DNA from: Anaerolineae bacterium
Lineage (GTDB): Bacteria; Chloroflexota; Anaerolineae; Anaerolineales; Anaerolineaceae
Length of the DNA stretch: 64,000 nt
Direction of reading: 5' to 3'
Assembly (NCBI GenBank): GCA_013178185.1
Contig: JABLXC010000002.1
Location: 164,948 to 228,947, forward strand
Below, in pieces: positions 26,583-36,800 of this stretch; within the stretch, counting starts at the first letter, position 1; each line of letters opens with the position of its first letter. The notes under the pieces are model-generated. The model was given only the letters and a program-made list of their open reading frames with translations. It was not told the origin of the DNA and did not search any database. Both the position numbers and the translations under genes were made by a program.

Positions 26583-27455
26583 ATGTCGAAATATGAGTAT
26601 GCCATAGCCCAAACGATTGATGATGCAGTCCGTTTGCTCAATGAGCCGGGCAAACGAAATGTCGTGCTGGCGGGGGGGACCGATATTTTTGTGGCGTTGC
26701 GCGTAAATCCGCTCTGGTTTGACCGGTTGGTAGATGTTGGGCGCGTGCCAGAAATGCGACAGATCCGAGAGGATGCTGGATTGGTCTCCATCGGCGCGGC
26801 GGTTAATTTTACGCAGGCGGTGGAAAGCCCAATCTTGCAAAAAAGGGCGCCTTTCCTGGTAGAAGCCTGCAAGACCATTGGAGGACCTGCCATCCGGAAT
26901 TGCGGGACGTTTGGCGGCAATGTTGCCAACGCGGCTGCCTGCGCCGATTCGCTGCCAGCCCTGGTGTGTCTTGAAACGGTAGCCCACCTTCGTTCTGCGA
27001 AAGGCGAGCGGCGGATCCGGGTGGAAGAATTGGTGACCGCTCCTCATGAGACGCAAATTGAACCCGGGGAACTGATAACCCATTTCACCTTTGCGGTTCC
27101 TCCCCAAGATGCTCGGAGTTGTTTTATCAAGATTGGCCGCCGGAAGGCACAATCCATTTCTCGTTTGAGCATCGCGGTGATTGGTAATCTCGATCGCAAC
27201 GGCAAGATCGAGACTGTGCGTATCTGTCCGGGAGCGGCGGTCGCTACACCAGTCCGGTTCAGGAATGTTGAGCAGATGCTGACCGGGCAAAAGCCGAGTA
27301 AAGAATTGTTCGCTTCTGCCGGTGACCAATTGGTCGCAGAAATGATCAAGAGCACCGGCCAGCGGTGGTCAACACCCTATAAGGAAGTGGCACTCAAAGC
27401 CATTGCCGAACGCGCTTTGTCAAATATCTTTTTACAGGATGGGTCTTTATGTTGA
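26583..27455 (+). CDS. FAD-binding subunit of a molybdenum hydroxylase (CoxM/XdhB-like)
   Basis: 290 residues. The FAD pyrophosphate motif NVVLAGGTDIFVALR and the second motif IGGPAIRNCGTFGGNVANAAACAD are intact, and the C-terminal CO_deh_flav_C-type domain follows (FIKIGRRKAQSISRLSIAV). This subunit passes electrons from the 2Fe-2S subunit to its acceptor. It begins 62 nt after the AOR gene and overlaps the next gene by 7 nt. Confidence 0.93.
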   Translation: MSKYEYAIAQTIDDAVRLLNEPGKRNVVLAGGTDIFVALRVNPLWFDRLVDVGRVPEMRQIREDAGLVSIGAAVNFTQAVESPILQKRAPFLVEACKTIGGPAIRNCGTFGGNVANAAACADSLPALVCLETVAHLRSAKGERRIRVEELVTAPHETQIEPGELITHFTFAVPPQDARSCFIKIGRRKAQSISRLSIAVIGNLDRNGKIETVRICPGAAVATPVRFRNVEQMLTGQKPSKELFASAGDQLVAEMIKSTGQRWSTPYKEVALKAIAERALSNIFLQDGSLC

Positions 27456-27925
27456 TCAAGTTCACACTTAACAATCAACCTGTCGCGGTGGAAGCCCCGC
27501 CGGATATCACTTTATTGGCATTGCTTCGCGATTATCTAAAATTGACCGGAACCAAAGAAGCCTGCGAAGTGGGCGAATGCGGCGCTTGTTCTGTCTTGCT
27601 GGATGGCAATTTGGTCAATAGCTGCCTGATTGCTGCGCCGTCGGTGATGGGGCGCGAGGTAGTCACCATTGAGGGGATCCATGACGCTGACGGTGGCCCG
27701 AATGATATGCAGCGTAATTTTATCTCTTACGGGGCGGTGCAATGCGGATATTGCATTCCTGGAATGGTCGTTGCAGGCGAGGCGCTGCTCTCGAAGAACC
27801 CCCACCCAACCCGCGAAGAGATTCGAGTAGCCTTGGCGGGTAACCTTTGCCGTTGTACTGGTTATATGCAAATTGTGGATGCGATCGAGGCGACTGCCAG
27901 CGAGCGCGCCAAAAAGTCTCAATAA
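27449..27925 (+). CDS. 2Fe-2S subunit of a molybdenum hydroxylase (CoxS/XdhC-like)
   Basis: 158 residues with two iron-sulfur sites: the plant-type cluster in CEVGECGACSVLLDG plus a later Cys (VNSCLI), and the proximal cluster in QCGYCIPGMVV and NLCRCTGYMQIV. It links the molybdenum centre of the large subunit to the flavin subunit. Start and overlap with the upstream gene indicate translational coupling. Confidence 0.95.
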   Translation: MLIKFTLNNQPVAVEAPPDITLLALLRDYLKLTGTKEACEVGECGACSVLLDGNLVNSCLIAAPSVMGREVVTIEGIHDADGGPNDMQRNFISYGAVQCGYCIPGMVVAGEALLSKNPHPTREEIRVALAGNLCRCTGYMQIVDAIEATASERAKKSQ

Positions 27926-27948
27926 TACGAATAGGGAGACATGTTTCG

Positions 27949-30282
27949 ATGACAGAATATCAATATATCGGAAAACCAGCTCAACGGGTTGACGCGCTGG
28001 AAAAAGTCATGGGAAAAGCCAAATATGTGGGAGATATGACTTTGCCGGGGATGTTATATGGCCGGACACTGCGAAGCGATCTTCCACATGCGCGCATCAA
28101 AAAACTGGATGTTTCTCCTGCCCTCAAAGTCCCCGGTGTGGTGGCGGTAATCACCAGTGAAGATTTCACCGATCATGGTGTTTTCGGTTTCCCAATTTCC
28201 GACCTCTACATGCTGGCTTATGAGAAGGTGCGATATGTCGGCGAAGGGATTGCCACGGTTGCCGCCGAGACACCAGAAGCTGCGATTGAAGGTGTAAAAG
28301 CCATCGTTTGTGAATTGGAACCGCTGCCGGTGTTACTCGACATGGATCATGCCCTCGACCCTGATGCGCCTCAAGTGGGGCCGACACGATCAGATGGCAA
28401 GCATCCGAATTTCCTCGGTCATTACCCGGTTTACAAGGGTAACCCTGAAGAATTACTTAAAGAGTGCGACGTTGTTGTTGATCAGCGGTATGAAACCGTG
28501 ATGCAAGAACATGCCTATATTGAAACGGAGGGTGGGCTTGCGATTCCTACGGCAGAGGGCGGGGTGGTGGTCTATCTCTCTTGCCAGAGCCCGTTCATAC
28601 CCAGGGGGCATATTTGCCGTGTACTCAGTTTGCCTGAGGGCAAAGTGCGGGTGATTGTCCCTCCTGTCGGCGGCTCTTTTGGCGGCAAGGATGACCTGAA
28701 TTACCAGACCGGCGGCCAGGTGGCGGCGCTTGCCCTGAAGACTGGGAGGCCGGTACGGATCACCTTCTCGCGCGAAGAGAGCATTCTTGCCAGTTATAAG
28801 CGCGGCGCGATGCGCATGCACATTCGCCTTGGCGCCGACAAGGACGGAACACTGAGAGCCTGCCAGTTCAAGAGCACCTATGATTCCGGCGCTTACTCTT
28901 CACAGAGCCCGTTTACAAGCTGGCGCGCCAGCATTCACGCCATGGGCGCTTACCGGTACGATGCCTGTACAGTGGATATCAATACGGTTTATACCAACCA
29001 GGGATATGCGGGCGCTTATCGCGGTTTTGGCAATACAGAAGTTTGTTCTGGCATCGAACAGGCCATTGATGAAATGGCAGAAGCTTTGAACATGGATCCG
29101 ATTGACTTCCGGTTGAAAAACTGCCTGCGGGTGGGTGATGTAACCCCGCACGGACAAAAGTTGACTGAGTCGGTCGGACTAACCGATTGCCTGCTGGCAG
29201 TTCGCAAGATGAGCGACTGGGACCGCAAGCGCAAGGAATTTGCAGCCCAGAGTGCTACTGACAAACGCCGCGGTATCGGCGTTGCGGCGTTGTTCCATGG
29301 CACCTCGCTCGGCGCGGAAGGCATTGATGAAGCCACCGGTACCATCGAAATTCATGACGATAACCTGGTTACACTCACGTCCGGCCTCACGGATTATGGC
29401 ACCGGATCCCGCACCGTTTATACCTTGATTGCTGCCGAGGTTTTGGGCATTGACCCTGGCCGCATCCGCATTCACCGGCCAGATACGAATACTGCCATTG
29501 ACAGCGGGCCGACGGTTGCCAGCCGCGCCACGATGCTGGGCGGTAACGCGACCAAAGTTGCCGCGCTCAATCTCTTACAGATCCTGGACTGGGCTGCTGC
29601 GGATCTGCTCCATTGCGATTTGCATCAGCTTCATCGGGTGGGCGAGAAATATGTCGGCCCCAGCGAAGAACCTGTGCCCTGGGAGGCGGTGGTGGAGCAC
29701 GCTCGCGAGATGGGGTTGGTGCTTTCAGCTCATGGCAAGTGGTCGGCGCCCAAGATCCAATGGGACGAGGAACATGGCACCGGCGTTCCTTATTTTGCTT
29801 ATCATTTCGGGGCGCAGGTTGCAGAGGTAGTAGTCGACCTGAAGACCGGCGCCACTGACGTCGTTGGATTTTGGGCAGTTCATGATTCCGGCAAAGTCAT
29901 TTTCCCGCAGGGTGCGTACGGACAGCTGTACGGCGGCATCTCCCACGGATTGGGATATGCGCTCTATGAAGACCTGGATTTCCAGGATGGGTACCCCCAA
30001 AGCATAAACTTCGATCAGTACCTGATCCCCACCTCGGTGGATATGCCAGAGATCCAGGCTGGTTTTGTCGAGGCACTTTACTCGCAAGGCCCCTATGGCG
30101 CTAAAAATATTGCTGAACCGGCCATGGTGCCCACTGCCCCAACCATCCTGAATGCGATTGCCAACGCCACCGGCCGCCGTATCCGCAAGCTGCCGGCCAA
30201 CCTGGAACGGGTGATGCTGGGCAGAGTCCTGAACAAAAAGGGATCGCCGGTGAGCTGTAAGGTTGCCCTGAAGATCTCATAA
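27949..30282 (+). CDS. Molybdopterin-binding catalytic subunit, xanthine dehydrogenase family
   Basis: 777 residues from ATG 27949, which has GGGAG upstream; the longer open frame to 27847 is only overlap. Motifs include VGKPAQRVDALEKVMGKAKY-like N-terminus, VGGSFGGKDD, the active-site loop GAYRGFGNTEV, and the C-terminal GAKNIAEPAMVPTAPTILNAI with the conserved catalytic Glu. The loop is of xanthine-dehydrogenase/hydroxybenzoyl-CoA-reductase type, not the Cys-containing AYRCSFR loop of CO dehydrogenase, so it is not a CODH. The substrate is unknown; a purine is a reasonable guess given add and surE nearby. Confidence 0.93.
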   Translation: MTEYQYIGKPAQRVDALEKVMGKAKYVGDMTLPGMLYGRTLRSDLPHARIKKLDVSPALKVPGVVAVITSEDFTDHGVFGFPISDLYMLAYEKVRYVGEGIATVAAETPEAAIEGVKAIVCELEPLPVLLDMDHALDPDAPQVGPTRSDGKHPNFLGHYPVYKGNPEELLKECDVVVDQRYETVMQEHAYIETEGGLAIPTAEGGVVVYLSCQSPFIPRGHICRVLSLPEGKVRVIVPPVGGSFGGKDDLNYQTGGQVAALALKTGRPVRITFSREESILASYKRGAMRMHIRLGADKDGTLRACQFKSTYDSGAYSSQSPFTSWRASIHAMGAYRYDACTVDINTVYTNQGYAGAYRGFGNTEVCSGIEQAIDEMAEALNMDPIDFRLKNCLRVGDVTPHGQKLTESVGLTDCLLAVRKMSDWDRKRKEFAAQSATDKRRGIGVAALFHGTSLGAEGIDEATGTIEIHDDNLVTLTSGLTDYGTGSRTVYTLIAAEVLGIDPGRIRIHRPDTNTAIDSGPTVASRATMLGGNATKVAALNLLQILDWAAADLLHCDLHQLHRVGEKYVGPSEEPVPWEAVVEHAREMGLVLSAHGKWSAPKIQWDEEHGTGVPYFAYHFGAQVAEVVVDLKTGATDVVGFWAVHDSGKVIFPQGAYGQLYGGISHGLGYALYEDLDFQDGYPQSINFDQYLIPTSVDMPEIQAGFVEALYSQGPYGAKNIAEPAMVPTAPTILNAIANATGRRIRKLPANLERVMLGRVLNKKGSPVSCKVALKIS

Positions 30283-30290
30283 GACGGTTC

Positions 30291-30611
30291 ATGGATTTTG
30301 CCAACTTGCAGATTCAGGTGCGTTATTATGGAGCGCTGGCATATTATGCCGGCGCTCGTCAAATATCGGTAGAGGTTCCAGCCGGGAGCAGTCTGAGAGA
30401 TTTGCTTAGCCGGCTGGAAGAAATCAACCCGCCTGCCTACCGCCGGTTATTGCAAGGAAACACCGGTGGAGAGCCATTTCTGCGCGTGATGTTGAACGAT
30501 GTTTTGATTAACCAGGATCATCTGAATATTCCCTTGAACGAAGGCGACCGCGTCACACTGGTGCCGGGCATTTCTGGCGGCTCGTTTGAAAACAGGGGAG
30601 GGCGGTTATAA
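30291..30611 (+). CDS. MoaD/ThiS-family ubiquitin-like sulfur carrier with a C-terminal extension
   Basis: 106 residues of beta-grasp type: IQVRYYGALAYYAGARQISVEVPAGSSLRDLLSRL … VMLNDVLINQDHLNIPLNEGDRVTLVPGISGG. MoaD proteins end at the Gly-Gly that is adenylated and thiocarboxylated; here SFENRGGRL follows the GG, so the protein would need trimming to work as a standard sulfur donor. It is the last gene of the AOR/Mo hydroxylase operon, where a dedicated MoaD-like protein for pterin synthesis makes sense. Confidence 0.82.
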   Translation: MDFANLQIQVRYYGALAYYAGARQISVEVPAGSSLRDLLSRLEEINPPAYRRLLQGNTGGEPFLRVMLNDVLINQDHLNIPLNEGDRVTLVPGISGGSFENRGGRL

Positions 30612-30673
30612 ATTTTTAAGTCTGGCGTGGGCGGCGTTGATCCGTGTAGAAATTAATTTTGCTAAACCCCTAT

Positions 30674-30705
30674 GCCCCCTGGCCGCTGAGACCAGGAGGC
30701 TTTTT
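30674..30705 (+). terminator. Terminator of the AOR/Mo hydroxylase operon
   Basis: GCCCCCTGG (30674–30682) pairs with CCAGGAGGC (30692–30700) with one mismatch, followed by TTTTT. It lies 62 nt after the MoaD-like stop. Confidence 0.8.
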
Positions 30706-30838
30706 AGACAACAACAAGCGGCGCGGTTTATTTGAACAAAGCGAAAGGTTCCGGCCAGAATTTGTTTAGATTTCTAAAATATTAGACGGCGCCGGGATTA
30801 GTCTTATCAAATTAGAATATAATTAATCAAGTTTATTT

Positions 30839-33800
30839 GTGCGGACGGGGAAAAGTAAATCATTTATGGGCGTACTGGCATCATCACACCACTCAAATTG
30901 CTTTAGCGATAGTAAATCCCCAAGGAACAATCGAATATCAGTCAGTTGTCTCGTTCGGAACCTATGGGGCGGAAGGCTCCGGTTGGGCGGCGCAATCATG
31001 TTTTTCATTGCGATGATGATGGCTTCGGGTTCTAACGGCGCCACGCTGGTTGAACCTGTTTATGCCCAGACACTCACGTATTATGCTGAAATCAATAAGA
31101 GTTTTACTCCTATTGAAATCATTCCGGGGGGTATTTCACGCCTGAGGGTAACGATTTATAACCCGAATGCGTTTCAATTGACCGACGCCGCCTGGACGGA
31201 CAATCTGGCAGGCGTCCAGCCGGGGATCCGCATTTCCAATCCCGTCAATCTCACCAACACCTGCGGCGGCTCAGTCACGGCTATCGCCGGTTCCACGACT
31301 CTGGCGTTGAGCGGGGGCATTGTCCCGGCCAAAACTGGCGGGATTGATGGCTCCTGCACTGTGGCGATTGATGTGACTTCGATAACACCTGGAAACCTGA
31401 TCAATACCATTCCGGCCGGCGGGTTAACGGCAAGCGGGAATGGCGGCGACGTGACGAATTCAACCCCAGCCAGCGCCACTTTACAGGTGGATACAATTGC
31501 GCCGCCCAGTTTGAATAAGAATTTTGATCCCAATACGGTCTGGGTTGGGCAGACCAGCAAATTGACGATTAATATCATCAACAATGATCTGGTCAACGCA
31601 TTGACGCAAACCAGTCTGACGGACAATTTGCCAGCCAATGTTTTTGTAGTTAACAATCCACCTTCGGTACCTGCCCCAACATTCACTGGGACGGGCTGCA
31701 CGGGTACCGTGACCGCCCCCAATGGGGCTGCTTCGGTGCAATTAACCAACGCGACAATTCCAAAGAATACGATCTGTTCGATCATTGTGTATGTACGCTC
31801 ATCTGTAGCGAATGTGTATACCAACCGGATCTTAGCTGGCGCTATCCAGACCAAAGAGGGCGTGACAAACAGTGGAAACGCTGTCGCCGATCTCAATGTG
31901 CAGGCGGTGGGTATTGCGAAAGCCTTTTCGCCGACTACGATTCAAGCTGGGGAAACCAGCTTGCTGACAATCACTTTGCGCAACCCAACCGGCACGCCGT
32001 TTACCGGCGTAACCTTGACGGATACGCTCCCTGGCTCTGTTTTGGAATTTATCCCCGGGACCGAAGCGACGACCTGCGCCAGCGGCAGCGAAACCCTGTC
32101 TTTCAGCGGCAGCCTGCCGCGCTCGATTACTCTTTCGGGCGGTAGGGTGCCGTCTGGCAATGTGACCAACCCAGGCAGTTGTACGATAACAGTGAGGGTA
32201 ACGACCCCGCCTGGCGCGTCTACTGCCAGCCACCTCAATACCATTAACGCCATGACGATGATTACTGATCAGGGCATCACAAACGTCCTGCCAGCGACCG
32301 CCAGTCTCAGCGTCCAGGCGCTCAGTATTGGGGTGGTCAAGGCTTTTTCACCGACCACTTTTCAAGCTGGCGGCGTCAGCACGTTGACGATCACGCTGCA
32401 AAATCGCACCAGCAACCAGTTTACTGGCGTGGGCTTTACCGATGATTTGCCAGCCGGTTTGCTCATCTCCGGCACGCCTATATCGCCGCAATGCGGGGGA
32501 ACGGTCACGAGTACCGGCGCTTCAATTACGCTGAGCGGCGGTTCCATTCCCCCAGGTACGGTAGCGACTCCAGGGATTTGTGTGATCACTGCCCAGGTCA
32601 CTGTTGACCCGGCTACCCCTGCCGGATCCTACACGAACTCGATTCCTGCAGGCCAGGTGACCAGCGATCAGGGCGTGACAAACTTAAGCGCCTCCAATAA
32701 CGCAGTTGTCTCGGTATATGCGACGGGCACCGGCGTGACAGGGAGCAAACAATTTCTGACACCTTCCATCAGCGTTGGCGGCGTTTCCCGGTTGCGGATC
32801 GATCTCTTTGCCCCTCCTGATCAGGCGCTGACAAACGTAACGCTTACGGATGCTCTTCCGTCAGGTGTGACAATTAGCGCTTCTCCTTCGCCGTCAATCA
32901 GCGGCTGCGGCGCTGCACCGCCGCGTGTTTTGACTGCCGCCCCCAATTCAACCACCATTACCCTGACAGGCGGGGCAATCGCCGCTGGGGCTCGCTGTCG
33001 CATCGAGGTCAATGTTACCAGCTCTACCCCTGGAACTTTTAGAAATTTTATTGAACCGGCAGATTTTGATAATGCCCAGCATCAAACACTTGCGAACAGT
33101 ATTTATGGTGATCTGAGCGTCAGTACGCTGACGATGAGCAAAGCATTTTATCCCGACGTGGTGAATCCGAACGGCCTTTCTCGGTTGACCATTACCCTGA
33201 CCAATACCAACGCATCGCCGTTGGTTGATGTCTCCTTAATAGACCCGTTGCCGTTTACCAATGCAACCAATGGGGTCTTCGTGGCGCCAGATGCAAAGGA
33301 GAATACCACATGCCCGGGAGGTTCGGTGTCGGTGGTAACAAACGCCAATGGGTCCCAATCCGTTGTGATGACCGGCGGTACAATTCCGGCCCAAGTGCTT
33401 GGTGTGCCAGGACTTTGCACCGTCTCTATCAATGTTCAGGGAAAAGGCGCTGCAACAACCCGCACCAATACCATCCCAAGGCTAAATGTCAGCGGGAAGA
33501 TCGCGGGGGTTGGCACGGTCATCAATCCGGTCTCAGACGCCAGCGCTCCGTTGACCATACGCAACCTTACGATTGGCGTGGTGAAGGGTTTTGAACCTCT
33601 CACGGTGTTTGGCGGTTCTTCTTCCACCATGAGTATTATTTTGTCCAACCCCAATAACGCCATACTGACCGGGATTGAATTTACCGATACCATGCCTTCT
33701 GGAATGCTGGTCGCCAATCCGGCCAATGTCTCAAATGGCGCTTGCAGAGGCACTCTGACTGCCAATCCTGGGGATAGCACTTTTACGTTTAAGGATGGCG

Positions 33801-36800
33801 TTTTAGAACCCGGAAAGAAATGCACCCTGACGTTAAGCATTACCATGACGGTCAATGGGAACCTGACCAATATCATCCAGGCTGCTGATGTAAAGACTTT
33901 CAACGGCGCCAGCAATCCGCAGGCGGCTCAGGCCTCGCTGACTAATTTGCCCGGCGCCAGCGTCAGCAAGTCTTTTTCGCCCAATCCGATTGTTGCTGAG
34001 GCAGGGAATTACTCCTTATTGACAATCACCATCAAAAATACTGGCAACATTCCATTGACCGGTATGGGGCTGACAGATACCCTGCCCGGGACATTGCCGG
34101 CTGGCCTGTTCATTGCTGGCCCGCCGGCGCCCGCTGCGACCACAACCTGCGGCGGAACCCTTACCGCGCAGGCCGGAACGCAGCAAATTTTGTTGACTGG
34201 CGGATCGCTGGCTGGCAACGGCTTTTGTACCATCGAAGTCCCGGTGACCAGCACAACCTCTGGGAAATACAGCAATATTATCCTGGCAGGCGCCCTCAAA
34301 ACAAATGAAGAAGCTACCAATCTGCTACCCGCAGAAGATACGTTGACGGTGACATCGGCGCCTGAATTGCAGCTATCTAAGGTGGTTACCAGCGCTGGTC
34401 CGTATCATGTGAATGATTTCATCACCTATGAACTGACGGCGACCAATCGCGGCAACATCACCCTGACTAATGTGACAATCACAGATCCTGGCGTGACGTT
34501 CACCGGTTGTACCCCGGCTCAGCCTGCTACCCTTCCGCCAGGCCATTTGTTGACCTGTACAGCCAGCCATCCGGTGACCCAGGCTGACTATGATGCTGGC
34601 GTCTATACCAACACGGCGACTGCGGATAGCGATCAGACCGATCCTGTCACTGATACCGTCACAGTTCCGGTTCCCCCTCCGGCGGCATTAAACGTTGTCA
34701 AGCGTTCTACTTCCACCGGTCCCTACACTCTTGGAAGTACCCTTACCTATGAAATTATCGTGAGGAATATTGGCCGCGACCCGCTGACAGGCATTACCCT
34801 GACCGATGCGGGCGCAGGGGCCATCCTGGAAGGTTGCCTTCCTGCCCAGCCTGCGGCGCTGGCGTTTGGCGAGACGATGACCTGCACCGCTCGCCACGTG
34901 GTGACACAAGCAGATGTGGATGCGGGATTTTATAGAAATACCGCCGTTGCCGATAGTGTGGAATCGGAACCGGCCAGCGATACGGTCATTATCCCCATTA
35001 CCCGAAACCCGGCGTTGGAGGTTTACAAGCAACTCCTGACCAACCCGCCCTATGCGCTTGGGACAACCCTCACCTATGATATTGCGGTGGTCAACAAAGG
35101 AGACCAAACCCTGACGGGGGTAACCGTGACGGATCCTGGCGCGAACGTCACGCTGGGCGCCTGTACGCCTGCTGCGCCGGCCACCCTGGGATTGGGCGAG
35201 ATCATGTCCTGCGCTGCGACTCATGTGGTTTCTCAGGCGGATATTGACACCGGCAGCTTTTCGAACACTGCCTATGGCGACAGCGACCAGACATCCGCCG
35301 CCGCAGATACCGAGCGCGTTGACTTTACCCAGATTCCCTCCATTGAGCTGACTAAAAACGGGACGTTAGATCTTGGAGTGGTTGCACCCAATGGGGTAGC
35401 CAATGTCGGCGATACCATTACGTACGCCTTTACCGTTCGAAACAGCGGCAATGTGACCCTCAAGGATGTCACTATCACGGATACAGTGGGCGGCGTGGTC
35501 ATTTCAGGAGGTCCAATTAGCAGCCTGGCGCCGGGCGCCAGCGACAGCACTACCTACACTGGCGTCTATACCCTGAAGCAGGGGGATATTGACGCCGGTT
35601 CATTTGCCAACACGGCTACTGTCAAGGGGACACCGCCGAATGGGTTGCCCGAAGTGACCGATACAGATGATGACAAGCAGACACTTGGTTCGGTTCCCGT
35701 GATCGGTGTTGCTAAACGTGTGGCTGGCGCTCCGGTAAAAGTCAGCCCTGGCACGTGGGATGTGACTTATGAGATTCTTGTACGCAATTATGGGAATGTT
35801 ACCCTAAAGGATATCCAGGTAGTTGATAACCTCGCGGCCGTTTTTCCGGCGCTTTCTACTTTTGCGGTGCAATCGCTGACCAGCACGGATTTCACAATTA
35901 ACCCTGCCTACAACGGCAGCACAGATATCCATTTACTGGCAGGCACTGATACGCTGGGTTATCAGGAAGATGGCATCATAACCCTGGTGGTGCGCGTAGT
36001 CCCCGCCAGCCCTGGTCCCTTTAATAATACCGCTGTGGGGAGTGGCACCCCACCCAGCGGGCTGCCAGTTCAGGACGATTCTCAGGATGGCCTTGACCCG
36101 GATCCTGCGCCATCAGATGGCGACCCGACCAACAACAACGATCCAACCCCGCTCGATTTTGGTCCCAATTTGTTCGATCCACCCTCTGGCATTAAATCTG
36201 TAAACACATTCGGTTTGCCGGTATTGCGCTGGACGATGGTCTGGATCAATAACGCGAATTTTGTGGCAGTGAACGCGACAGCCAGCGACGGCATCCCTGC
36301 AGGGACAATATTTGCCGATAACGGCGTGCCCAGCGGTTATCCACTGCCGCCGGGGCCATTGCCCGCCGGTTCTGTGGCCAGTGGCGTTGTGTGTGAGGAT
36401 ACTTCTGTCATCACGACGACGCAATATTGTTATTATGAAGGGCCTACGGCTGGGTACCCGCGCGGGAGGATTATCTGGCAGGGGGTGTTGGGACCAGATA
36501 TGGGCGTCACCGACCCAGTCGTTGCCGTTAATGATGTCAGCATTTCCTTCGATGTCCAATTGCTTGACGGCGTTTTAGAGGCGCAGAATCGGGCTACGAT
36601 TGATTCGGATTTGAATGGCGATGGCGATGCGTTGGACCCCGGCGAGCAAAATGTGGCGACCGCCGTTGCCAGTTGGAAAGCGCCAGGCCAGATACCGGTC
36701 ACCGGTTTTGCCACCGGCGTTATCACCCAACTACCTGCCCAACCGCTTGACCTGGCCTATTTTGACATGGGCGGGATGTTGTTGGAAATCCCAACCCTGG

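Noticed and set aside
27949..30282. CO dehydrogenase large subunit (CoxL)
   Set aside because: The active-site loop is GAYRGFG, not the Cys-containing loop of form I CoxL; a xanthine dehydrogenase-type substrate is more likely.
31174..36559. Many long minus-strand frames opposite the DUF11 gene
   Set aside because: They are shadow frames caused by repetitive Thr/Gly/Val codons and have no start signals.
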